In this document: positions 31,964 through 40,838 of the stretch, piece after piece
How the letters are laid out: the number at the start of each line of letters is the position of its first letter
Position numbering within the stretch: the stretch's first letter is position 1
Assembly: GCA_937920515.1 (NCBI GenBank)
Contig: CALEUG010000001.1
Span: forward strand, 1 to 64,000
Direction: 5' to 3'
Origin: an uncultured bacterium
GTDB taxonomy: Bacteria; Acidobacteriota; Aminicenantia; Aminicenantales; Saccharicenantaceae
DNA length: 64,000 nt
Made by a program: the position numbers and the translations under genes
Notes under the pieces: generated by a model
Database searches by the model: none
What the model was told of the DNA's origin: nothing
Seen by the model: only the letters and a program-made list of their open reading frames with translations

Positions 31964-32988
31964 CAGCTCTGTCCTTCTCCCATTTTCCTGGCCTGTAACA
32001 GGCTCAGGCCGTTTTTCCATAATATAACATAACCGAGGAGGCATGTCACCACGAACTGCAGGGAATGGATGACGATGGTCAACCCCACGGCCCGGTCAGG
32101 GTCCATCCCGTACAGGCTGGTCAGGGCCAGCTTGCTGAAGTAATCAAACCCGCCAGCCATGCCCGGGGTGGGAATGGAAGCCCCGATCATCGTCAGGAAA
32201 ATATAGGGGACGATGAAAAAATAGGGAATTTTCAGGCCGTAACCGGTATAGAACACCCAGTACAGGAGCGATATGCCCAGCCAGACCACCAGCGACAGGC
32301 CGAAATAGCCAAGCAGGCGCCAGAAAGAATGGAAGAACTTCAAACCCTCTATGAACTCCAGGCCAAACTTCTCTATGCCCGGCCTGACCCTAACGGGGAA
32401 GGGACGGCCAATGAACCGGAACAGGCCGCTGGCCCGGTCCTTCAAGAAATACAGGGTTATGATAATCAGGAAGAACACTGCGGCCAGTCCCAGCCCGAGC
32501 TTACCCCAGAAGTAAAGCCGGAGGAGCGTTTCGGGCTGAAGTTCCAGGTTATGCCGGAAAAAGGGCCTGGTCAGCAGGAAAGCGCCCAGGAGAAAGCAGT
32601 TGGTGAACAGGTCAAAGGCCCTTTCCACCACTATCGTCCCCATCAGGTAACCGGCGCTGAGGTTCTCGGCCCTGGCCAGGTAAATGGGTCTGACCACCTC
32701 GCCCACCCTGGCCGGAAAGAGCAGGGTCACGGTGAAACCGACGGTGGTGGCCTCAACCGCCTTGCCGAACCTGAGGTCGGGCTTGACCGGATGGAGCAGG
32801 AATTTCCACCTAATTGACCTGGTTACCAGGTGAAGCGGGCCCAGCAATATGGTCAGGATGAGGAACAGCAGCCGGAACTCCCGGAGATACCCCCAGACCT
32901 CATTCCAGTGGACGCTCTTAAAGAAAAAATAGAGAAAGACGGCGGTCAAAAGCAAAATTATCAGGTAGTTAAGCCGGCCCCTGGTCAT
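31963..32988 (-). CDS. lysylphosphatidylglycerol synthase transmembrane-region (flippase-like, UPF0104) family protein
   Basis: multi-[52 protein letters not shown]. Confidence 0.88.
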   Translation of the reverse strand: MTRGRLNYLIILLLTAVFLYFFFKSVHWNEVWGYLREFRLLFLILTILLGPLHLVTRSIRWKFLLHPVKPDLRFGKAVEATTVGFTVTLLFPARVGEVVRPIYLARAENLSAGYLMGTIVVERAFDLFTNCFLLGAFLLTRPFFRHNLELQPETLLRLYFWGKLGLGLAAVFFLIIITLYFLKDRASGLFRFIGRPFPVRVRPGIEKFGLEFIEGLKFFHSFWRLLGYFGLSLVVWLGISLLYWVFYTGYGLKIPYFFIVPYIFLTMIGASIPTPGMAGGFDYFSKLALTSLYGMDPDRAVGLTIVIHSLQFVVTCLLGYVILWKNGLSLLQARKMGEGQS

Positions 32989-33068
32989 CCCGGTACTCGT
33001 CCCGCCGCGAAAATTTCAGCTTTCTATTATACAGGCAAGCACCCCGGGCTTCAATCTGCGGCCAGCCC

Positions 33069-33097
33069 TTGAAAAATCGAACAAAATTGGCTATATT
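33069..33097 (+). promoter_or_regulatory. promoter of tRNA-Gln (TTGAAA-17-TATATT)
   Basis: hexamers at 33069-33074 and 33092-33097, 11 nt before the tRNA 5' end. Confidence 0.6.
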
Positions 33098-33108
33098 TAA
33101 GCAAGCGC

Positions 33109-33182
33109 TGGGAAGTCGTCCAACGGTAGGACACATGACTCTGGATCATGTTATCTAGGTTCGAATCCTAGCTTCCCAGCCA
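33109..33182 (+). tRNA. tRNA-Gln(CUG), CCA encoded
   Basis: acceptor TGGGAAG/CTTCCCA, anticodon arm CATGA-CTCTGGA-TCATG, TAGGTTCGAATCCTA T arm, genomic CCA at 33180-33182. Confidence 0.96.
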
Positions 33183-33217
33183 ATCTCCCCCAAAACCCTC
33201 CTTCTTGTATTGACAAA

Positions 33218-33251
33218 GGCAGCTCCTCCCCTCCGGAGCTGCCACCTTTTT
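33218..33251 (+). terminator. intrinsic terminator downstream of tRNA-Gln
   Basis: GGCAGCTCC-tcccctcc-GGAGCTGCC followed by ACCTTTTT. Confidence 0.85.
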
Positions 33252-33478
33252 AAATTCGTCAGATAGGCAGTGTTTAGAAGAAAAAATTGGGTGGAAGCTG
33301 GCCTTCTCTGAATTGAAGCTCCTCAGGTCTCGATTGAATTCAGAAAGTCGATAGCGGGCTCATCCGGTCGTTTCAGCCTTTACCATCAGAATCTCGATGC
33401 CTGTCTCATTAAGAATCCCGGTAAAAAGCCAGAGTCTTCAAAACCTATAAATTTGATACCGGAATTATTTTGGTTTTT

Positions 33479-34639
33479 TCAGTCTTCAATAATCCTGGTC
33501 CCGGCTTCTATTCTGACCACGTGGATGGCCGGTTCTCGCCCGGTTTCCCGGCGGTAGTCGGCGGAAACCCTGGACTTGAATTCTTCGACAGCCCCGGCTT
33601 CCACCAGGCTGATGGTGCAGCCGCCGAAGCCGGCTCCCATCATCCTGGAACCCAGCACTCCGGGAACGGCCAGGGCCGATTCCACCAGCAGGTTTAATTC
33701 GGGCGAGCTGACTTCGTATTCATCGCGCAGACCGCGGTGTGATTCTTTCATCCTTTCCCCGAAAGAATTAAAATCTTGGCGGAGAAGGTCGCCGCAGGCC
33801 AGGTCCACCCGGGCATTTTCGCGGACCACATAGGCGCACCTCTTCCAGACCACGGGGTCAAATTCCACGCGGTGCTCTTCCAGCATCTCCAGGCTGACAT
33901 CGCGCAGGCTTTTTATTTCAGGGTAATGCCGCCGCAGAAGGCTGACCCCCTGCTCGCACTGGCGCCGGCGGACGTTATACTCGGAGGAAGCCAGTTCGCG
34001 CCGGACCAAGGTATCGCTGATTACCACCCTGAGCTCGGGCCGGTCAAAAGGATAGTACTCGTGCACCAGGTGGCGGCAGTCTATTTTCATAACTTTCCCC
34101 GGCTGCCCGTGAAGGTTGGCATACATGTCCATGATGCCGCATCTCAGCCCGACGAATTCATTCTCGGCTCTCTGGGCCAGCAGGGCCAGCGACAGCAGGT
34201 CCAGGTTGAGGTCGAAGAGATGGTTGATAGCAAAGGCCAGCCCGCCTTCCACCGCGGCCGAAGATGACATGCCGCCGCCTATGGGCACGTTGCCGCCGAA
34301 GGCCAGATCCAGGCCCCGCAGCGAGTAGCCACCCTTAAGAAACTGGTCCAGCACTCCCTGGAGATAATCCGGCCAGCGCCACTCCGACTTATGAAGATGG
34401 TCCAGGTCGGTGACATAATCCTGGTCAAAATCCAGCGAGTAAAAACGGCAGCTTCGATCTTCACGCGGAGCCAGGGCAAAGATTACAGCCCGGTCGGTGG
34501 CCCCGGGAAGCACGAAACCCTCGTTGTAATCGGTATGCTCGCCTATCAGGTTGATTCTGCCGGGTGAGGCCAGAAGCAACGGTTTCCGTCCGAATTTTTT
34601 CTCGAAGCTCTTCCTGACGTTCTCAATAAGTTTCTCCAT
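33479..34639 (-). CDS. galK: galactokinase
   Basis: ASPGRINLIGEHTDYNEGFVLPGA, VPIGGGMSSSAAVEGG, MMGAGFGGCTISLV; start at MEKLIENVRKSF. Confidence 0.95.
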   Translation of the reverse strand: MEKLIENVRKSFEKKFGRKPLLLASPGRINLIGEHTDYNEGFVLPGATDRAVIFALAPREDRSCRFYSLDFDQDYVTDLDHLHKSEWRWPDYLQGVLDQFLKGGYSLRGLDLAFGGNVPIGGGMSSSAAVEGGLAFAINHLFDLNLDLLSLALLAQRAENEFVGLRCGIMDMYANLHGQPGKVMKIDCRHLVHEYYPFDRPELRVVISDTLVRRELASSEYNVRRRQCEQGVSLLRRHYPEIKSLRDVSLEMLEEHRVEFDPVVWKRCAYVVRENARVDLACGDLLRQDFNSFGERMKESHRGLRDEYEVSSPELNLLVESALAVPGVLGSRMMGAGFGGCTISLVEAGAVEEFKSRVSADYRRETGREPAIHVVRIEAGTRIIED

Positions 34640-34750
34640 GATTTCCACCTGGTTCGAATTACTCCTTAAAGCCATGAAGGATTAGAATTATCAATTTGCT
34701 TCCGGTTTGTCAAAAGAGAGTGTTTTAATTCCGGGTCTTATCACCCTATT

Positions 34751-34776
34751 ATTAGTTGATAAAAATTAGTTGATAA
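34751..34776. repeat. 12-bp direct repeat ATTAGTTGATAA x2 (14-bp period) upstream of galK
   Basis: 34751-34762 and 34765-34776 identical. Confidence 0.6.
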
Positions 34777-35037
34777 TACCCAGAATATCCGGGAAAGCAA
34801 CTCAAAGATTGCACCGGGATAAGCCAAAGATTCAGGGCCAAAAATCAAAACAAAGAGACTGCCTGCCGGGTTTTGTGATCGGGCCTAAGACTATCAGGAA
34901 TAATAATTTATCAGCCTTTTCTACCTTATGAGATTATAAATTATCACCAGCTAATTTTTTAAGAAGAGCCAGTATCGGGAAATCCCAAAGGCCTGCCATA
35001 ACCGGGGCGAAACAGGCTGGAGTTCTTTCCAAAGGTC

Positions 35038-36099
35038 TCACATCGGCAGCAGGAAACGCAGGCGAAGAACTCTTTCTGCCGGCTTCCCGAAAGGAGAATA
35101 GCTGGTATCGTCGGGACCGCCGATGCTCAGGTCGGGAAACCACTGCCACCAGTACATGCCGGCCAGGTAGGGCCGGCCGGCCACCATCCGCAGGGCGGCT
35201 TCGTAACACTTGCGCTGTACCACCAGGTCGACCGGGCCTTCCTTCTGCCAGTCCCAGGGATTATGGGCCGCCCCCTGGACGCTGCGGTAGCCGATTTCAG
35301 TGATCAGCACCGGTTTCCCCCATTTCTCCGACAGAGCCTTGATTTTAACCAGCAGCCGGGCCCAGCCATAACAGAGGTCAGAAACCGAGGGATTGGTCCT
35401 GGAAGTCAGGGTGGGGTAAAGATCCTGCCCTATTAAATCCAGGGCATCCCAGAAAGTCACCGCTTCCGGCTTGCTTTCCACCTGATCATCGGCATAGACC
35501 AGGGTGCCGGGGTAAACCTGCCTGACCTCAGCGATAATCTGCCGCCAGTCCTGGGCCCGGGCCACGGTGCCGTCGAGCTCGCAGCCAACGGAGAACTGCT
35601 CGGCGCCGGTGGCCGCGGCGATTCCGGCATAGTGAAGTATGAATTGACGGTAGGAGCTCAGCCACTGCTGCCAGGACGCCTCGTTGAAATACAAACCGAT
35701 CTGCCCGCGCCAGTGATCGGGGTCGTTGAGCAGGTCGACGTGCGGTTTGAGCATGACCTTCAAGCCCAGCTGATGGGCATAATTGATCATGTGCACCACG
35801 GAATCGTCGTTAGGAGTGTAAGCCCCGCTGTAATCGATGACGGTTGAATAGACGTTGTCCTGGTAACCCGTTACCAGCAGGCTGACCCAGGTGGCATTGG
35901 TCTTCTTGAGATTCCGGAGAGATTCTTCAGCCTGCCAGCCGTTATAGGCCTCGCGGGTATATCCGGTGAAGGCCACTCCCTTCTGAAACTCCCTTACCCC
36001 TCGGATCTGGTTCAGGCCGATTGGACTTGAAAATAGAATGAGACCGGCCATCAAAACCGCGGCCATAGCCAGAGATAGCATGACTCTTCCCCGTTTCAT
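35038..36099 (-). CDS. GH113-like TIM-barrel glycosidase, secreted/anchored
   Basis: N-terminal TM/signal, GVAFTGYTREAYNGWQAEESLRNLKKTNATWVSLLVTGYQ, SVGCELDGTV, PVLITEIGYRSV. Confidence 0.75.
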   Translation of the reverse strand: MKRGRVMLSLAMAAVLMAGLILFSSPIGLNQIRGVREFQKGVAFTGYTREAYNGWQAEESLRNLKKTNATWVSLLVTGYQDNVYSTVIDYSGAYTPNDDSVVHMINYAHQLGLKVMLKPHVDLLNDPDHWRGQIGLYFNEASWQQWLSSYRQFILHYAGIAAATGAEQFSVGCELDGTVARAQDWRQIIAEVRQVYPGTLVYADDQVESKPEAVTFWDALDLIGQDLYPTLTSRTNPSVSDLCYGWARLLVKIKALSEKWGKPVLITEIGYRSVQGAAHNPWDWQKEGPVDLVVQRKCYEAALRMVAGRPYLAGMYWWQWFPDLSIGGPDDTSYSPFGKPAERVLRLRFLLPM

Positions 36100-36166
36100 G
36101 TTGCTATTTATATGTTAACAGATTCCGCCAGGCGAAGCAAAAGACTGGAAGGAAACATCCATGAAT

Positions 36167-36195
36167 TTGACTTTAATTATACCGGGTGTTAATTT
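36167..36195 (+). promoter_or_regulatory. candidate promoter TTGACT-17-TAATTT upstream of the GWxTD gene
   Basis: hexamers at 36167-36172 and 36190-36195. Confidence 0.4.
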
Positions 36196-36221
36196 ATAAA
36201 TTGGGAAAAAGGAGCACATAA

Positions 36222-36866
36222 ATGAATAAAAAAATTCTTTTAGTCCTGGCGCTGGTTTTTATTCTTTCTTCAGCCTGCGGAGTCAGCATGCTGCCCTCAA
36301 GGGACTCCTGGTATGCCAAACATTACTTCATCATGCAGGACTTTGAAAGAGAAGCCTATAAAAAGCTCACTACCGAGGGCCGGGTGCAATTCCAGACCCT
36401 TTTCTGGGAAGCCCGGCAGCCCGTGGCCAGGGAGCAATTTGACACCCGTATTGCTTACATAGAGCGGGTTTACAAGACCGAAAACAGGTCCCAGCCCTGG
36501 AATACCGACCGGGCCCGGGTTTACCTTCTGAACGGCCCTCCGGCTTCCATAGATTACCGGCAGAACACCGACTGGGCGACAACCGTTCAGCAGACCACGG
36601 GAGCCACCGGCAGCCGGGAAATGGGCGACCGGACCAACGAAGACATTCAGGCTAACACCGCCGAAATCTGGGTCTATCCCTACGATAAGTATTTTGTGTA
36701 TTATGTTTTCACCTTCTCCCCGCCCAACACCTGGAAACTTAACCCCGCAACCTATCAGAACAACCAGTACGTGCAGGCCTTAGAAAATCTGAACAAGGAC
36801 CTGACTTTCGGGATAGTGGACGAGACAGCCTACAAGGCTAAACTGGAAGCACTCCCCCATAAATAA
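36222..36866 (+). CDS. GWxTD-domain-type lipoprotein
   Basis: lipobox-like FILSSAC; ...TLFWEARQP...QPWNTDRARVYLLNGPPASIDYR...EIWVYPYDK resembling GWxTD domain. Confidence 0.8.
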   Translation: MNKKILLVLALVFILSSACGVSMLPSRDSWYAKHYFIMQDFEREAYKKLTTEGRVQFQTLFWEARQPVAREQFDTRIAYIERVYKTENRSQPWNTDRARVYLLNGPPASIDYRQNTDWATTVQQTTGATGSREMGDRTNEDIQANTAEIWVYPYDKYFVYYVFTFSPPNTWKLNPATYQNNQYVQALENLNKDLTFGIVDETAYKAKLEALPHK

Positions 36867-36872
36867 GAAAAG

Positions 36873-36945
36873 CAGCGCTACGGGGATTCGAACCCCGGTT
36901 TGATGGCTGAGAACCACCCGTCCTAGGCCTCTAGACGATAGCGCC
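36873..36945 (-). tRNA. tRNA-Glu(CUC)
   Basis: reverse strand GGCGCTATCGTCTAGAGGCCTAGGAC D arm, anticodon arm GGTGG-TTCTCAG-CCATC, GGTTCGAATCC T arm, TAGCGCT acceptor (first pair G-U). Confidence 0.92.
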
Positions 36946-36956
36946 GCAAGGCTAAA

Positions 36957-36985
36957 AAAATACCAGATTCTTTCCTGGCTGTCAA
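36957..36985 (-). promoter_or_regulatory. promoter of tRNA-Glu (TTGACA-17-TATTTT)
   Basis: consensus -35 at 36980-36985 and -10 at 36957-36962 on the reverse strand, 12 nt before the tRNA 5' end. Confidence 0.65.
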
Positions 36986-37254
36986 TCATTTATCCCGACT
37001 GCCATCCTCCCCCTCTTTATCTACCACACTTTTGGCTGAAAAGCCTCAGGTGATATGGCAAAATCCTCGCCCAATCGTCGCATCTCGGAAAATCTTACAG
37101 GAAATTCACAATCTTTTGCCAGCGCTTGTTCGCCAACTGTTTCTCCTTTTGCGCTTCAAGGCCGCAATCCGGGTAAAAGTTCCTTACTTTTCCGCTAAAA
37201 CCTTGAAATTCTGCAGGTAAAAGGATTCCCGGCAGCAGGCGGCAAGTGGCTGAT

Positions 37255-37568
37255 AATAAGTCGTGGCGATTGCCGGGCCATTAAGCTGTAAGTAAAGAGA
37301 TTGTTTCACCGAATAAACGGCACTCAGATTGCCACCGGACACCGAAAACGGAGGGGAACCTTAAATTAAATGGAGTGCAGGAACCGACGGGACTGGTTCC
37401 CGAACGCATGGCGACAACCGAAATAATGAGTCGTGGCGATTGCCGGACTTAAATATCATTAAGCAAAAACTTATTCCGCTGCGCAAAGGGCACACGAGCT
37501 ATCGCCGGGCTTCCATAGTGGAGGGGGACCCGCTTTCTGAGCGGGGGAACCGACGGGACTGGTTCCCG
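37255..37568. repeat. two diverged tandem units (about 145 nt each, about 168-nt period) with conserved ends
   Basis: AAT(A/G)AGTCGTGGCGATTGCCGG at 37255-37276 and 37425-37446; GGAACCGACGGGACTGGTTCCCG at 37380-37402 and 37546-37568. Confidence 0.8.
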
Positions 37569-37639
37569 GATGCATGGCTACAGCTCATGTGCCCCTACCA
37601 AAGGCTTATCCAGACGTACGGGCCAGCCCCGCATCCCTG

Positions 37640-39385
37640 CTACATCCGCCTGGCCTGCAGCAGCTTGGCCTGGGTCTCGCCGCCGTTCAGCCGGTAGAGC
37701 ATGGGCAGCGGCCGGTCGAGGCCTTCCTGGTACTCAGGCAGGTTCTCCCAGCGGTAGTTCAGGACGCAGGCATAATCGGAGAAGTACTGCCAGCGCCGGC
37801 GGTTGAGCCCGGTCACCATGTGGAAATGGTTGGCCGGCATGCCCATCTTGACCAGACTGGCCGGCAGGTGGTCATAAGTCACGAAGGTGTGAGGCCAGGA
37901 ATAATCTGAAGCCCGGCAGACTTCTTCCGCCAGAAGCGGCGGCAGCGAGACGCTCTCGGCTTCGCCCTGGACCATGGTAAACAGGCCACTCAGGTCGGAA
38001 TAAGCCAGGCGTCCGGCCAGTCCCCTGATGCCAGCCGGGGAAAGATAACTTACAGAAAATCCCAGTCCCGGGAAGTAATATTCAATTGCCTTGAATAAGA
38101 AGGCTTCCCCGGCATAATCAAGCGAAGCCGAGCCGGAGTTGTTGCCGTCAACAAAGCCGCGCTGCATCCAGCCCTCGTTCTCGAACGAAGCCAGGTCGAC
38201 CTCAAGCTCTCTGGCCTTCTTCCTGATTTCCCGGGGTTCGTAGACCTTGCGGAAATCCATGAACAGCGTCGGCTGTCCCCCGCTCAGGTAACAATAACAG
38301 ATCATGGTCAGCAGGGCCTGGATGTCATTCTCGGTGGCAAAGGGAATGACCGGCTTTTTACCGGTGTGGTCTTCGGTTGAATTAAACAGGGATTCGGCAA
38401 TGTCGGCCGTGGTCAGGGGAATCCCCCGCCGGTCAGAACCCCAGGCTAACTGGCTGGTCCAGCCTCCGCCCACGGCCTTAACGTCTCTGAGGTAATTCCT
38501 GATGATCAGGTAAAGGGCAAGGCCTTCATCCAGCTTTTTCTTATCTTCGGCGGTCAGGGACGGCGGCTTGACCCGGTCCAGCCCGGTGAGCAGGTTCTTT
38601 CTGGAATTTATTATTTCTTCGGTGTTGGTAAAAATCCGGTTCTTGAACTTGACATTCACCACCCAGTCCCGCAGGGCTTTCAGCTCTTCCGGGTCATAGC
38701 CACCCTTCTTATGCAACATGTCGGCAAAAAGCTTCATCGACTCGCGAGTTGATTCCAGGCCAAAAAATTTCCTGGCGGCATGAACATGGTTCAGGGCCGT
38801 TTCCATCTGCATGGAATCGGTGTCAATGGCAACGTATCTTTTGCCGCGCAGAGCCACCCGGGCCAGCATGGCATAACCGAGGTCCACGATTTGCTCGGCA
38901 GTCTGCTGGTCAAATTCCGGTTCCAGACCGGTTTCCGGCATGTTGCCAATTATCATCTGGCAGAGCCGGCCGGTCTGGGCATAGGCCCCGACCAGGGCGT
39001 CTATCCCCACCACTCCCGGCTTCGGGGCATTATTGCCGCCGACGCAGGCCAGCGGGGTGTCAACCGGGAAATGGGCGGTCAGGGCCAGGGCCGATTTCCC
39101 GGGGAAAAACCAGGTGTCAGGGACGATGAAGAGGCCGGCCACGCCGGCCTCTTTCATTTCCCTGGCCCCGGAATCAGCCGTGCTCTCCGAGTCCACCAGG
39201 CGGGAGCAATAGAAGACGTTGGGTGCGGCTCCGTCTGGCAGGCGAAGATGCCGGGCCAGCAGCCGGGCGGTCATCCGGCCGATGTTGAAAGCCCTGGTCC
39301 TGGAGGTTTCGTCAATCCTGGGGTCGCAGGGCACGAATACTCCCAGAGTGGGGTTGTCAGGATTTCTCTTTCCGATGAAAGGCAT
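37640..39385 (-). CDS. L-fucose isomerase superfamily protein
   Basis: PFATENDIQALLT, LFMDFRKVYEPR, NSGSASLDYAGE, WPHTFVTYDHLPASLVKMGMPANHFHMVTG align with FucI active-site blocks. Confidence 0.75.
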   Translation of the reverse strand: MPFIGKRNPDNPTLGVFVPCDPRIDETSRTRAFNIGRMTARLLARHLRLPDGAAPNVFYCSRLVDSESTADSGAREMKEAGVAGLFIVPDTWFFPGKSALALTAHFPVDTPLACVGGNNAPKPGVVGIDALVGAYAQTGRLCQMIIGNMPETGLEPEFDQQTAEQIVDLGYAMLARVALRGKRYVAIDTDSMQMETALNHVHAARKFFGLESTRESMKLFADMLHKKGGYDPEELKALRDWVVNVKFKNRIFTNTEEIINSRKNLLTGLDRVKPPSLTAEDKKKLDEGLALYLIIRNYLRDVKAVGGGWTSQLAWGSDRRGIPLTTADIAESLFNSTEDHTGKKPVIPFATENDIQALLTMICYCYLSGGQPTLFMDFRKVYEPREIRKKARELEVDLASFENEGWMQRGFVDGNNSGSASLDYAGEAFLFKAIEYYFPGLGFSVSYLSPAGIRGLAGRLAYSDLSGLFTMVQGEAESVSLPPLLAEEVCRASDYSWPHTFVTYDHLPASLVKMGMPANHFHMVTGLNRRRWQYFSDYACVLNYRWENLPEYQEGLDRPLPMLYRLNGGETQAKLLQARRM

Positions 39386-39405
39386 GGCTCCTCCTTTCAG
39401 GCTTT

Positions 39406-39435
39406 TTAATATATGAATGATTGTTCATATGTCAA
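39406..39435 (-). promoter_or_regulatory. promoter TTGACA-18-TATTAA with embedded palindromic operator ATATGAA-N6-TTCATAT
   Basis: reverse strand TTGACATATGAACAATCATTCATATATTAA, 21 nt upstream of the fucose-isomerase-like ATG. Confidence 0.65.
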
Positions 39436-39562
39436 AGGATTCGGCGATGTTAAGCTCAGAGGGCCCGGCCGTGTCTGGAAACCGCCACCCATGTCGGCCT
39501 CTTTAAAAAGACCTCATGACAAAACCTAACCGGCCTGGTTCCGGTGGCACCGCCCGCCGTCG

Positions 39563-40495
39563 TCAGATGTATTCTATGGTGGCCGGCGGCTTGGGAGTAA
39601 TCTCGTAGGCTACCCGCACCACCGACGGAATCTCCCTGGTAATGCGGCTGGCCAGCCTGGTCAGGACGTCCCAGGGAACAGGAGTCGGCTGGGCGGTCAT
39701 GGCATCCAGGCTTTCCACCGACCTGACGATGATTATGTTGCCAAATTTTCTCCTGCCTTCCTCCACCCCGGTCCCCATGTCGTTCATCAATACGGCAAAA
39801 GCCTGGAAAGGCTGGAGGGGAGCCAGCTCTTCTTCCACAATCCTGGTGGCCCTGCGGACCAGCTCCACACGCTCCGGGGTGACCTCGCCGATGACCCTGG
39901 TGGCCAGGGCCGGGCCGGGAAAGGGCATCCTTTTGAAAATCAGCTCGGGCAGGCCCAGGGCCCGGCCGACTTCCCGTACCTCATGCTTGAACAATTCTTT
40001 TAAGGGCTCGATTATCTTGAAGCCGAAGCCTTTTTCCGGGTCAATCCCGATCTGCTCCAGGATGTTATGCTGGGTCTTAACCCCGCGCCTGGTTTCAATA
40101 ATGTCGGCGGCTATGGTCCCCTGGATCAGGTACCTGGCCTTACTCTTCAGAACCTGGCGGCCAAAGACCTTGTAGAAAGTATTGCGGAAGGCTTTCCTTT
40201 TTTCTTCCGGGTCAGTCTTTCCCTTCAGAGCTTCGAAAAATTCGTTACTGGCATCCACTATTTCCAGTTCTATGCCCAGGCGGGCAAAGGTAGCCCTGAC
40301 CTCTTCCGGTTCTTTTTCTCTCATCAGCCCGTGGTCAATAAAGATGGTCTTGAGCTGCGAACCAAGGGCCCGGTGGGCCAGCAGGGTGGCCACCGAGCTA
40401 TCCACTCCACCAGAGAGGGCGGAGATAGCTTTATCCCTGCCTACTGTTTCTTTTATTTCCTCTACCTGGCGCTCGATAAATTTTTTGACGTCCAT
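39563..40495 (-). CDS. guaA: GMP synthase ATP-pyrophosphatase + dimerization domain only (subunit B type)
   Basis: ALSGGVDSSVATLLAHRALG, FIDHGLMRE, FPGPALATRVIGE, TPKPPATIEYI C-terminus; no GATase domain. Confidence 0.92.
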   Translation of the reverse strand: MDVKKFIERQVEEIKETVGRDKAISALSGGVDSSVATLLAHRALGSQLKTIFIDHGLMREKEPEEVRATFARLGIELEIVDASNEFFEALKGKTDPEEKRKAFRNTFYKVFGRQVLKSKARYLIQGTIAADIIETRRGVKTQHNILEQIGIDPEKGFGFKIIEPLKELFKHEVREVGRALGLPELIFKRMPFPGPALATRVIGEVTPERVELVRRATRIVEEELAPLQPFQAFAVLMNDMGTGVEEGRRKFGNIIIVRSVESLDAMTAQPTPVPWDVLTRLASRITREIPSVVRVAYEITPKPPATIEYI

Positions 40496-40838
40496 TTATT
40501 CCTCCGTTTCAAGGGCATAACAGGGTATAAAGATGATACAATAACCGCCGGAATTAAGTCCATAAAAAATTAATTTTTGCACATTTTCCAGTTGATTTTT
40601 GCTGACAAAAGTTGGATATTATTAGCAGAGATTTAAAAAGAGGAGGGCCTCCATCCAAGGCGTAAGATTGACCGGAGAAGGACGCCCCCCGAGAGTCCTT
40701 CTCCCCTGCCCTCCTCGGGAGGATTTCCTACTCATTTAGTCGCCTCTTTCCGGAAAAAATTGAAAAATTTTTTCTGTATTTTTTCCCCTCCCGGAAGTAA
40801 AATCAAACCTTTAATTTTGATTTTATCTGGAATATGCC

